Assembly: GCA_951394045.1 (NCBI GenBank)
Contig: OX595995.1
Coordinates: forward strand, 310,001-374,000
DNA from: Nitzschia sp. DOCU1
Lineage: Eukaryota > Bacillariophyta > Bacillariophyceae > Bacillariales > Bacillariaceae
Direction: 5' to 3'
DNA: 64,000 nucleotides
The notes below the pieces were generated by a model. The model worked only from the letters and a program-made list of their open reading frames with translations. It was not told the DNA's origin and did not search any database. Position 1 is the stretch's first letter, and each line of letters begins with the position of its first letter. Both the position numbers and the translations under genes were made by a program. Shown here one piece after another: positions 43,612 through 53,433 of the stretch.

Positions 43612-44592
43612 TTAAGCCGCCGCCGCACACGGAAGAACAACCCGATTGCGAGAAAGAACGGTAGCTCCAGTCTTCTTAGTAGCTTCTTGTTGGGGGTCAT
43701 GATTCTCTTCAGCACTGCTGAAATGATACAGAAGCACATTTGTTGCGATTTCATGCATCACCCTGTCGTCGTTGAGTTCAGAAAGGAATAGAGCACCAGC
43801 ACGAGTCGATGATTCGGAGAGCTGCTGTGCTAGATGTTTCGACTCTCGCAAGGCACAAAGATTCTGGAGAACCATGATGGCCTTGTCGGCTTTGGCGAGA
43901 TCGTCGAGTTCCAGAGATACAGAAGCGAGGTTGTTGAAGGCAATGATACTCAAGTCAATTGAAAATGCATTAAGTGACGCTGGGAGTTCCCGCATCAAGC
44001 CAATGACGGACATGTAGATCCGTTGGGCCTTGGAGAGTAGCTTTCTGTCAGAATGATATCCGGCTCGGAGATGAAATAAAAGGGCCATGTTCGTAATGAT
44101 GGCAGCTGTGATCATTACCTCCGACAAATGCATGGACCCGAAGCCACCCTTGAGGGATTGTTGATCATGTTGTGGTTGATGTTGTAGGTTTCTGACGTAG
44201 TAGTATTCTGCAGAGATGTATAATGGACGAGAGAAGATGTAGAAATCTTCTTCTCCCCCGTTGTGCGGCCGAGGGGACCGGTTAGCGGGCAGTAGGAGGC
44301 AAGAAGACGACGACGGTTGGTGGTGGAGAGGGCTGCTCGTCGTTGTTGCTTGTTCTGCTGGTGGTTGACTGATGGCGGCGGATTCCACCTCTACCACCAT
44401 AGAAGAGAAATCGTGTCGTTCTTCTTCTTGTTGTCGTGAGTTGTCACACTCATCGCTTGAGAACAACGATTGCCTCGCAGTGTTGAAGCACTCCTTCAAT
44501 AGTTCGGTGGCGGTGGAGTAGTCGCCTCTCAGCATAATGTCGACGGCTCGGTTGTTTTGCTCGATGAGAACAGTAGTAGGGGTGATCATCAT
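43612..44592 (-). CDS. TPR-like family protein, copy 1 (326 aa)
   Basis: This is a single-exon member of a local family. The N-terminus has LIEQNNRAVDIMLRGDYSTA followed by TELLKECFNTARQ, a helix pair that resembles one TPR hairpin (N-x-A-V-x-x-M-L-x-G-D/R at the turn). The middle is Ser/Gln/Asn/His-rich. The second half has helices with LLFHLRAGYHSDRKLLSKAQ and DLSIIAFNNLASVSLELDDL, again TPR-like. The last residues are CAAAA. There is no signal peptide or membrane segment. The ATG pair at 44592/44589 starts the frame; upstream codons have a UTR-like composition. Function is unknown; such repeats usually mediate protein contacts. Confidence 0.75.
   Translation of the reverse strand: MMITPTTVLIEQNNRAVDIMLRGDYSTATELLKECFNTARQSLFSSDECDNSRQQEEERHDFSSMVVEVESAAISQPPAEQATTTSSPLHHQPSSSSCLLLPANRSPRPHNGGEEDFYIFSRPLYISAEYYYVRNLQHQPQHDQQSLKGGFGSMHLSEVMITAAIITNMALLFHLRAGYHSDRKLLSKAQRIYMSVIGLMRELPASLNAFSIDLSIIAFNNLASVSLELDDLAKADKAIMVLQNLCALRESKHLAQQLSESSTRAGALFLSELNDDRVMHEIATNVLLYHFSSAEENHDPQQEATKKTGATVLSRNRVVLPCAAAA
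43661..44559 (-). repeat. near-identical block shared with 45921-46819, left copy
   Basis: About 900 bases, nearly the whole coding region, appear identical to the block 2260 bp to the right. The ends are sharp: substitutions cluster within 20-40 bases on either side. Confidence 0.85.
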
Positions 44593-45871
44593 TGTATGGT
44601 GGCTGTTAATTTGTCTTTTTCTCGTTGTTGTTATCCTTGGCCAAAAGGGAGGAGTCGTTCCTCTCTCAAGAATACCGTCGTGGTGGTTCAGGAAAAAATT
44701 GTGAGGCAGGTTGGAACTATGTAGAACCCAAGAGGTGACCGGATAGTAGCACAGCTGCATTTTTGCAGACCGGCACCAGGGGGTTAGATCTTACGGTAGT
44801 AGTCGAATTTATTCATGTCCGATTCGTCGTTTGACCTCTATGGGGGGTTTCTTTTTTATTTTGTTCTCCAAGACAATTCTTCCGAAATGGGACCTGCTGT
44901 TTAATACACCATTTTTTATTTCATGTTGTTTGTGCCATGCGTCAGCTAATTGTTTTCTCCCTTTGTTTATCGACCAGATCTTACTTTGGGCCTGTGTTAC
45001 CAGAATTAGGGTCTGCATTGAATTTACTATTTCCATGCTGCAACAACGGAGAAATAAAAAGTTCTAGCTAGGGTAGAATATCGTTTATCCTTCTACCGTA
45101 CTTTGCGCATTGGAGGCTCCCCCCGATCCAGGTACCCGCCTCTCCTATGTATATCGTCGAATATGAGATTTATCGTATTTTAATATTCTAAGTAGTTTCT
45201 TTAATCTGAGAAATGTACGTAAGAATACTAAAATGCTCCGTTCTCCAATTACAGGTTTGGCGGGTCCTAGAATGAGCAAACTACGGTAGCTACCGGTAGA
45301 GTCATAGTGCTGCATGCATCTTGCCGCACCTACCAAGTGCTGGTAGTAGCCACCGGCATGGTACCTCCTGGTACTACTCGTCGTACTATAAAAAATATGC
45401 CCGTCCTCGATACTACGTTAGTTAGGTGCTATGATAGCAGCCAGACAAGAAGGTACTACTACTACCGGTAGAGTGCGTTTTCGGATCGAGGATGGCGCCG
45501 AAGAAGGACGAAAAGGGCGTCGAGGCGAGGACACGTCCAGCAGCTCTTCCTCGCTGCTTCTCTGCTGAGCCGGGCCTTCTGACTTTATGCTGCCTAAGAA
45601 AATGCTGCTGCACCAGTCTTGTTGTTGAATTACCACTTCCTTGCTACTATTTCGGATAAATGCAAAGTTCAAGGTACAAAATCTTTCTGGTACGTAGCTA
45701 CTAGTCGAAATCTTGCGCAACATCAAAACGAAGCAAGAAGGAGAAAAGGCGTGTCGTAAGAAAATAAGCGAATACGACAGTAGTAAAGAAGAGCCCTCTT
45801 CTATTGTACTAGTGCAGTAACAGCATTGGGTTTCTAAATTATATTCAGCAAAAGCAGTAACAAGGAGTACT
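44593..45871. other. intergenic region between TPR-like copies 1 and 2
   Basis: The part at about 44990-45065 resembles the sequence at 47285-47355 upstream of copy 2 (shared GCATTGAATT and CGGAGAAAT blocks), so the ancestral duplication covered the upstream flank. The rest is A/T-rich with TACCGGTA-type motifs. No gene is supported. Confidence 0.5.
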
Positions 45872-46849
45872 TCAAGCCGCTGCCGCACACGAACGGACAA
45901 CCCGATTGCGGGGAAGAACGGTAGCTCCAGTCTTCTTAGTAGCTTCTTGTTGGGGGTCATGATTCTCTTCAGCACTGCTGAAATGATACAGAAGCACATT
46001 TGTTGCGATTTCATGCATCACCCTGTCGTCGTTGAGTTCAGAAAGGAATAGAGCACCAGCACGAGTCGATGATTCGGAGAGCTGCTGTGCTAGATGTTTC
46101 GACTCTCGCAAGGCACAAAGATTCTGGAGAACCATGATGGCCTTGTCGGCTTTGGCGAGATCGTCGAGTTCCAGAGATACAGAAGCGAGGTTGTTGAAGG
46201 CAATGATACTCAAGTCAATTGAAAATGCATTAAGTGACGCTGGGAGTTCCCGCATCAAGCCAATGACGGACATGTAGATCCGTTGGGCCTTGGAGAGTAG
46301 CTTTCTGTCAGAATGATATCCGGCTCGGAGATGAAATAAAAGGGCCATGTTCGTAATGATGGCAGCTGTGATCATTACCTCCGACAAATGCATGGACCCG
46401 AAGCCACCCTTGAGGGATTGTTGATCATGTTGTGGTTGATGTTGTAGGTTTCTGACGTAGTAGTATTCTGCAGAGATGTATAATGGACGAGAGAAGATGT
46501 AGAAATCTTCTTCTCCCCCGTTGTGCGGCCGAGGGGACCGGTTAGCGGGCAGTAGGAGGCAAGAAGACGACGACGGTTGGTGGTGGAGAGGGCTGCTCGT
46601 CGTTGTTGCTTGTTCTGCTGGTGGTTGACTGATGGCGGCGGATTCCACCTCTACCACCATAGAAGAGAAATCGTGTCGTTCTTCTTCTTGTTGTCGTGAG
46701 TTGTCACACTCATCGCTTGAGAACAACGATTGCCTCGCAGTGTTGAAGCACTCCTTCAATAGTTCGGTGGCGGTGGAGTAGTCGCCTCTCAGCATAATGT
46801 CGACGGCTCGGTTGTTTTGTTCTATGATTTTACCAGTAACAATCGTCAT
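45872..46849 (-). CDS. TPR-like family protein, copy 2 (325 aa)
   Basis: The protein is almost identical to copy 1; it differs only in the first dozen residues (MTIVTGKIIEQNN) and in a few near the C-terminus, which ends RSCAAAA. The ATG at 46849 is preferred because copies 1, 3 and 4 start at the equivalent place; the frame is open for another 124 codons upstream, but that part is not shared with the paralogues and looks like UTR. Its domains are as for copy 1. Nucleotide identity to copy 1 includes silent sites, which points to very recent exchange. Confidence 0.75.
   Translation of the reverse strand: MTIVTGKIIEQNNRAVDIMLRGDYSTATELLKECFNTARQSLFSSDECDNSRQQEEERHDFSSMVVEVESAAISQPPAEQATTTSSPLHHQPSSSSCLLLPANRSPRPHNGGEEDFYIFSRPLYISAEYYYVRNLQHQPQHDQQSLKGGFGSMHLSEVMITAAIITNMALLFHLRAGYHSDRKLLSKAQRIYMSVIGLMRELPASLNAFSIDLSIIAFNNLASVSLELDDLAKADKAIMVLQNLCALRESKHLAQQLSESSTRAGALFLSELNDDRVMHEIATNVLLYHFSSAEENHDPQQEATKKTGATVLPRNRVVRSCAAAA
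45921..46819 (-). repeat. near-identical block shared with 43661-44559, right copy
   Basis: This is the partner of the left block. See the gene-conversion finding. Confidence 0.85.
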
Positions 46850-48594
46850 TGTGGTTTTATGTGGTGTATGCGACTGGGTATTCTTGGTCGATGGGGGCCG
46901 TCTCTCTCTTTTTGTCGTTTGCAAATTTTGTGAGGAAGGTCGGAAAGAACCCCCCAAAAGATGACCGGTAATTCTTCTTTTCTCAGAGGGCTGCTTTTGC
47001 AAGCAAGCACGATCGAAGTTGAGGAGATGCAGGGTTGCAACCTGCTCGAATTCTTCTCCCCTGTGTTTGACCCCTATCCAGAGTTTCCTTTTCCGACTTG
47101 GTATTCTTCCGCGAGTTAGGAACAGCTGGCGAACAATGGCTTTCTCTAAGCTACATGCTGGAAGTAGGGGATACCGAGCGCCCAATTTCCTTGACGAACG
47201 TTCATTTCGCTTCGGAAGCAAAGCTCCGAAGTTCGAACCTTAATAAATGTTCTTCTCGCGATTGGGCACGTCAGTTCATTTCTCCTGGCGTGTGCTACCA
47301 AAAACTGGCACTGCATTGAATTGACATTTCACGCTGTCATTACGGAGAAATGAAAAGTTCAAGGCTCGTTTAGGGCCAAGTTCCATTAGTATGGTAGTCC
47401 GGTTATTGCGTGTCCAGCAACTATGATAGGGAGAATTCTACCGTACCTGGTATGGGGCGGGTTAGATGATAATACGATACCGGTACGTACCGTAGCTAGC
47501 ATGACTTTATCTGGTTCTCCAGTTTTGGATTGAAAGTGTGCTGGAGGCCAGGACACCAATAACGAACATGATAGAAGCAGTACCAAGCAGTTTTAGTAGT
47601 ACCCCGTCCTGCTTTACCGGCGCCAGCAGCAACGTTAAACTCCATAGAACGTCGAATGTCATCAAGTAGGGAGAAAAAGATGATCTTCCGAGGATGCAAG
47701 TGATGTTGGCGATGGTGCTACTACTAGTACTGGTGCTGGTGTGCTGCGGTCGCTCCCCCACCACCATGCTGACAGCATTGCTGCTGCTGCTGAGCGCCGA
47801 CGACGACGATAAGGATTTGTCGTGTCTCTCGTGCTCTAGCTACCTAGATGCAATAAGGAAGAACCGGCATATCCAACGCTAGTTACTAGCTATCTACCGG
47901 CAGTAGGCTTCATCGAGTTTGGACGAGGCGAGACAGGCAATTATTATGCATGGCTTCAACAATAATAGTACCAGATTATTTTACGCGCCAAAATTGACTC
48001 GTATGAGTCATTCTATCGACCATTTTAGGCGCGACAACCTAAATGGATGCCGTCGCCATCATTCAACATGCCACCATTGATTGCGTGCCACGCCTGCTGT
48101 CCCAAAGCGACGATGATCGAAGGATAGCATCATCTCGGCTGTTACGTTACCCGGCTGATGTTCCCATGAAGATTTCTGCAAATCGTGCTGTTACAAGGAG
48201 GGCATGAAAGATCCTTTTCTTCGTGACATTTATTGCGGCCCGAAGCTTGTTTGTGGTTATTGATTGGAAATCTGCCACGCCCAAAGATCTTTCCGAAGCA
48301 GCCGTCCGTCACACGAACTGAATGGTGAAACGATGCAGCCGTCATGTGCTTTGGAGACTGAGTGCTGACCTGTTAACTGGACTGTTCAAGAGTTTTATGC
48401 CCTTCCTCAGCCACATCAACGATAGGAATGGATCAACCCGTCTCTTGCGCCTGCGTTGCAAGACAGCGTGACAAACAGAGAGGCTTCAGGTGGACAATCC
48501 GCGGCCCGATCATGCTATACTACATTCAAATGCCGAGAGATCTACTTGTAGGGCTGGTTCTTTCTATTCTATGAATTATTGTGGGGAGGGGGTT
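46850..48594. other. intergenic region between TPR-like copies 2 and 3
   Basis: A perfect hairpin (CTTCGGA and TCCGAAG around an 8-base loop) lies at about 47211-47232. A minus-strand ORF at 47507-47767 has a hydrophobic C-terminal half but is rich in low-complexity Ser/Thr and has no family; I do not call it a gene. Nothing else was seen. Confidence 0.35.
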
Positions 48595-49521
48595 TCAAGC
48601 CGCTGGCGCTGCACAACACGACATCGGTCTTGTTCTAGCTTGGGCCCCGGCGTTGACCATTGTTTGTCGGTCGTCTGGGCCCCGGAAGACAATAATGTTG
48701 GTTTGAATTTCATGCAATACTGAATCGTCCAACTCTGAAAGAAAGAGCTGGCGGCGCGACGATTCGTCCTCTTGAATATGGGTTGATCCTCTCATGAGGC
48801 AAAGCTGCAACAGGGCGGTGTGGCTTTCTGTAGCTTGGCTTTCGTCACCAAGGTTGGCCGAGACTCGGATCAAATTGTTGAAAGCTACAATGGCAAGATC
48901 GATGGAGAAGGCGTGCAGGGACATGGGAAGTTCTTGCATCACACCAACGACTGAGAGGTAGAGTTGCTGAGCTTTGATGAGGAGCGATTCGCAGTATTTG
49001 CGCTCTGCGCTCAGCTGAAAGAGGAGAGCCAAATTAAAGGTGATGACAGCGCCAACAACGACGTGATTGAATACCGCATCCTTATCGCCACAAGAGTATT
49101 TCGGCGCTTGCAACATACAGTCCTTGAGTACCCGATCTAGGTACATGGGCTGGCGGAAGACGAAGAAGTCCTCGTCGTGATCATCGTAGAATGGATGAAG
49201 TTCAGCCGGAACCAAAAGCCAACTGGTGGAAGGGTGCGAATGACCTGTGAATTCCTGGGCCAACCGAGCATTCTGGTTTTCGTTCTTTAAGACATGGTGC
49301 CTTGCCGAAAGAGAAATCACAGCATCGTTGGGGGCTTGACTCGCCTTGTGATCGATGACGGCTGTTCTTGCAGCGCTAAAGCACTCGCGGAGTATGGCGT
49401 ATGCAGCAGAGTATCTTCCTTCGACCATCAAATCGACCGCATGGTTGTTTCGCTCGATGATATCAACATTGGAAGAAACTTCCATGGTTGTTCCGTTCGA
49501 TCCTTTGCAGCAAAAAGACAT
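48595..49521 (-). CDS. TPR-like family protein, copy 3 (308 aa)
   Basis: This is a diverged paralogue of copies 1 and 2. It has IIERNNHAVDLMVEGRYSAA followed by YAILRECFSAART at the N-terminus, FRQPMYLDRV in the middle (the others have FSRPLYISAE), and the helical pair FNLALLFQLSAERKYCESLL and DLAIVAFNNLIRVSANLGDE. The C-terminus is CCAAPAA. The long Gln/Ser-rich insert of copies 1 and 2 is shorter here. ATG 49521 opens the frame; ATG 49485 (MEVSSNV) aligns better with the other copies. Function is unknown. Confidence 0.72.
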   Translation of the reverse strand: MSFCCKGSNGTTMEVSSNVDIIERNNHAVDLMVEGRYSAAYAILRECFSAARTAVIDHKASQAPNDAVISLSARHHVLKNENQNARLAQEFTGHSHPSTSWLLVPAELHPFYDDHDEDFFVFRQPMYLDRVLKDCMLQAPKYSCGDKDAVFNHVVVGAVITFNLALLFQLSAERKYCESLLIKAQQLYLSVVGVMQELPMSLHAFSIDLAIVAFNNLIRVSANLGDESQATESHTALLQLCLMRGSTHIQEDESSRRQLFLSELDDSVLHEIQTNIIVFRGPDDRQTMVNAGAQARTRPMSCCAAPAA

Positions 49522-50734
49522 TAGATAGACGCTGTTGTGAGCTAGTTCTTGCCTCGAATTGATTTCGTGAGACTAAACTGAAATCGGTAGAGCTACATAT
49601 TTACGAAGATACTCCAGTGGGAACTCTTCCTGCGCGATCCGCTGGCTCTCACATGTTCCTTTTCCTATACCGGTTACCTACCGGTAGGCGACGAATAGTA
49701 GGATAAAAAATTCTGGTGAGAAAGCTCCTTCAATTTGTCGATGTTCGACTTCCCTGATAAGCCTCTTTTTTCTCCCGATTGTAGTAGAGAAAGCTCGACT
49801 GCAAGCTACTGTGTGCTTCCGGGGCTCGATTTTCGTGGCGAAACTGAATACGAGTACCGGATAAGGGAGAGCCCAAGTGAAAGAATTACTCCGGTGCCAT
49901 CTTTCCGGCAATCCAGCATATGGTGTGATTTGTTCGGACTATGGCTCACACCAAAGGTCGCTCTATTTCTCTAAATGCACGCTATTGAAGCCAATCGCTA
50001 ATAATAAAAGAACTATCTGGGTAGTAGCATGCACTCTACTAGGTAGTACTACCCTAGTCTGCAATTCGGCACTTGGTGGTCTCGCCGTCTTGTGCTGCTG
50101 GTGGTGGGAGTAGTAGTTTGTTATGCAGCATCCAAATTAGTACTATTAAAGTAACGTTGGAGAGCTTTTGTGGCTCAGGATGATGTCTGGTGGCATACCT
50201 GGTATGCTACCACCAGCAAAGACAAAATCCTGCCAGCATCAGCATACTAGTTGTTTTTGCCAACATCCTCCTCATGGATCATGCTGCTATTAACAAAGAA
50301 GTCGTCGTGGTAGCGAGAAAGAGGAGAGGCTAGCTAGTATTGGAGCTACTACTGAGTAGTAGCTGCTGCCAGGTACAATATTCTCGGTAGGATCAGAGCA
50401 CTCATCTACCTAGCGACAAAGGCACGGGAAAAGCTCGGACTCGTGTGGGGCAGAATGCCCGTTCTGGCCGTAAAAGGGTGACTTGCTGCCGTAGTGCGGC
50501 GTAGCTGAATTAATGTTCGAAGTAGTCAATATCGTCTGATCTACCCGTGCGGATGGACGGACCTTGGATTTTACGACCAGACCGATTAAAGAGGACACCA
50601 TCCAAAGCAATGAATAAAAAGGGGGATTTAATATGCTAGAGTGGTTGTTACAAACAGGATCTAGTACTTCTAGGAAAAAGAGGTGAAATCAAAATTGTGT
50701 GTATGAAGACGCTGTGGGGGCGGCGGTTGGTCGT
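49522..50734. other. intergenic region between TPR-like copies 3 and 4
   Basis: Repeated short motifs such as ACCGGTA and TAGTAGTA and several palindromic CTAG clusters occur. No coding signal was recognised beyond chance frames. Confidence 0.4.
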
Positions 50735-51541
50735 CTAGGCAGCCGCGGCACACGATGAAAGCAAAGTGACATCACGATGCGTGCCACTCGGATCTTTACG
50801 GGTGGAGACATGAAGGACAATGGCATTCGTAACAATCTCTACCATTGAAGATTCGTGGTGCCCAAGAAGAAAGCAGGAAGCAGCTTCGTCCTCAGAGAGG
50901 CCCGCTCGAAGTCCACACAGCCTTTGTAGAGTCGAGAGGGCGACATTCGCTTGCTCAAAGTCCCCTAGTTCGATGGCAACTTCGAGTAAGTTGTTGCATG
51001 CCACGAGGCTGAGGTCCATGGCCGTCGAGCTGAGAAATTCGTGAACTTGGCGTGTCAAGCCCGTAACGGAACGATAGAGCTTTTGAGCTTTGATGAGACT
51101 TGCTGTGTCCCCACGCAGGTGAAATAAGAGAGCCATGTTGAAGATAACTGTGGCCGAAACAACTTGTCCGACGCATGCTTCAAAGCCTTGTTCGTCGTTT
51201 GCATGTGCAGGGTGCAGATAGTCCTCAAAGAATCCTGGGGTTGCAATGTATAGAGGTTGCCGGAAGACATAAATTTCGCAGCAAGTCGACCCCGCCTCAA
51301 GAGGTGCGGCCGTAGATGATGGGCGTAGAGGTGAAGATAGGAACCCCGGGGTTAAAATCTTCCAAGTAGCAGAGTCGTCAACATCGTTTGTTGTTGTTCG
51401 CTGGTGGGACTTCGTCAACAAAGTCTGTCTCGCTGATAGAAAGCACTCTCGAAAGATCTCACAGGACGTAGCTGAATCACCCTGGAGCATAGCGTTCACG
51501 GCGTCGTTGTTACGCTTAATTGTCTCGGCAAACATCGTCAT
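50735..51541 (-). CDS. TPR-like family protein, copy 4 (268 aa)
   Basis: This is the shortest of the four. TIKRNNDAVNAMLQGDSATS followed by CEIFRECFLSARQ is the N-terminal helix pair; FRQPLYIATPGF is the shared middle motif; FNMALLFHLRGDTASLIKAQ and DLSLVACNNLLEVAIELGDF match the C-terminal helices. The C-terminus is SSCAAAA, preceded by RKDPSGTHRDVT. The start ATG at 51541 is two codons from another ATG. Relative to copies 1 and 2 it lacks most of the central low-complexity insert. Function is unknown. Confidence 0.75.
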   Translation of the reverse strand: MTMFAETIKRNNDAVNAMLQGDSATSCEIFRECFLSARQTLLTKSHQRTTTNDVDDSATWKILTPGFLSSPLRPSSTAAPLEAGSTCCEIYVFRQPLYIATPGFFEDYLHPAHANDEQGFEACVGQVVSATVIFNMALLFHLRGDTASLIKAQKLYRSVTGLTRQVHEFLSSTAMDLSLVACNNLLEVAIELGDFEQANVALSTLQRLCGLRAGLSEDEAASCFLLGHHESSMVEIVTNAIVLHVSTRKDPSGTHRDVTLLSSCAAAA

Positions 51542-53292
51542 GGTAAATAAGTATGCTGATGGTTGCTTTGAAAGTCTCTGGAGTAAATCTTATGGAAGCA
51601 AGCTGAACAAGAATTCAATTTTGTGCAGCCGATTGAAAATCTATTGTTTATCGTGCATGCTGGGCAACGGGGAGAAAATGGGTTTTTCTTGATGATGGTG
51701 GGATTTATTTACTACCAAGAACCTTTTCGAACTCACACAAGAATGGCCGGCGGTTGAGGTTGTGCGAAGTCAAACATGGGTGCGAAAGTGCCTTCGATCT
51801 TCTTTTAGGCCCTGAAACATGGGGAGAGAAATGTCAGTGGCAATAATTTCAAGGGAAAGTTCTGGGTCGAACAATGACTGTTAAACAAACTTGCTTAAAT
51901 GATCGGCCAACCGAACTTAGCTGCGGCTATATAAATTTGACACGGGAAAGGTGGTGTTAGATGTTGATTTGGTTCGGGAATGGAAAGTTATTTCTACCTC
52001 ATTGTCGTAGGTAGACAGGCGCTACTAGCATGAACACAGGGCACGCAATCGTGCCATTTAACCCTGATGGGCATAATCATGAAGAAGAAGCCCTTTACCC
52101 GGTGGGATTGAAGGGGCATAGGTGAGGTTATGTCCCCTACCAAAGAACTATGACATTTTTTCAGCCTTCGGTCTACAAAATATCACTCATCCTGGGCCGA
52201 CTTCATGCAAGAAGGAAGCAAACGGGTACCCCAGGAGAAACTGCACAGCAAGTTTGAAACGACAAAAGAAGATGGGTCGGCCTTGGAATTGTAGTAGAGT
52301 GGGCAGTGCTACTAGCAGCAGTACGATTGTTATCGTTCGACCACAAAAAATGTCGGCAGAATTGTAGTTCTTGCTGGTGTATCCTTGCTCTTCTGCCGAT
52401 TCTTCGTGGTCTCCTCTGTGTCAACATTCCACCAGGTCCTTCGAATTCTGCTCAGGGCGAACTATTGGGATCTAATTGTTCCTTCTCTCAATGCAGCATG
52501 CAGAAATCAGCAGACAGCAATCCGCCTCTCGTCGTCGCATCATAGTACTAGTAGACTAGTAGTACTAGCGGCCGGTTCTTCTTCTTCTTGTTCTTGGCGA
52601 ACAACAAGGAGCCCCGGCATGCTGCTGGCGCTGCTGTTCTTAGAACCCTTAGAACGAGCAACAACAAGTGTCGGCCAACAACTTGATTACACTATTCGTG
52701 TTGGGCGTGTTTGTTACTAGTGGTCGTTTTCTCTCTTTGTCGTCGTTTTCTCGTCCCCGCTAGTAGAACGGCCGAGGATAGCAGTAGAACTGTATTTGTG
52801 GGTGGGTGGGTGGGCGGCGCAAGACTAAAAGGGGGCGCAAAGTAGTAGCAGTGGCGGTGGCCACACCGGCAAACTTCTCTGCTCCATCCGTTAAACGCCT
52901 TGTGTAGGAGCGAGGTGCGGGTGTAGCAGTAAAGATCGTTACCAGGAAGACGACCACGACGGGTGGCGTCCTGATCATCCACAAGAAACAACAACACGGG
53001 ACGAAGTCGTGGTGCTGAGTGCTGTTAGTTCTTCTTTAACCCATCCAACCTAACTAGTAACGGTGCACTACTATTGAGCAAACCCGAGACTTGTTCTCTG
53101 AGATATCTAGTACAGGAGGGCCTACTGCTGATTCCATCGCAAAACATAACTAGCTAGTACTACTAGCTACTTCTAGCAAAAAAATAGAATGTTTAAGTAG
53201 ATGTTCTTCTTACGCAGTGTGCATGCTGTTTCAAACAGGTTGATATCATCATCCTCTAGTAGGGCGGCTGCTGTGCTGTTCCCCCCCCTGCT
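51542..53292. other. intergenic region, no gene seen
   Basis: A block around 52454-52540 resembles 53505-53600 (shared AGGGCGAACT and ATGCAGCATGCAGAAATC in order), so a diverged duplication of about 100 bp spans the area. A (GTGG)n stretch lies at 52797-52815. No ORF with a recognisable product was found. Confidence 0.4.
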
Positions 53293-53433
53293 TTAGGCAG
53301 CCGCCGCCGCGGCACCACAGGACGAGAGCAATGCCACCACATTGCGAGTATGAGCGCCATTCGGATCTCTGCTGGTAGTTGCCTTGTGTACAAAATGTCC
53401 CTTTTCGTGGGCCAACATCATGCTGGAAGAAAA
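53293..53433 (-). pseudogene. relic of a fifth TPR-like gene (C-terminal 46 codons)
   Basis: The minus-strand frame reads SRDPNGAHTRNVVALLSSC followed by Gly and six Ala, then a stop. Copy 4 ends RKDPSGTHRDVTLLSSC plus four Ala, so the match covers residues and order, including the Cys/Ala tail. Upstream of 53433 the similarity fades. No intact gene can be read, so this is a truncated copy. It lies 1.75 kb from the start of copy 4, on the same strand. Confidence 0.75.

Noticed and set aside
47098..47221. An N-terminal extension of TPR-like copy 2 by 124 codons.
   Set aside because: The extension is not shared by the other copies and is Arg/Lys/Ser-rich like untranslated sequence; the internal ATG aligns with the paralogues.
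47211..47232. A perfect 7-bp hairpin with CTTCGGA arms.
   Set aside because: It is short, isolated and followed by no U-tract or conserved element; a chance palindrome in a 1.7-kb spacer is likely.
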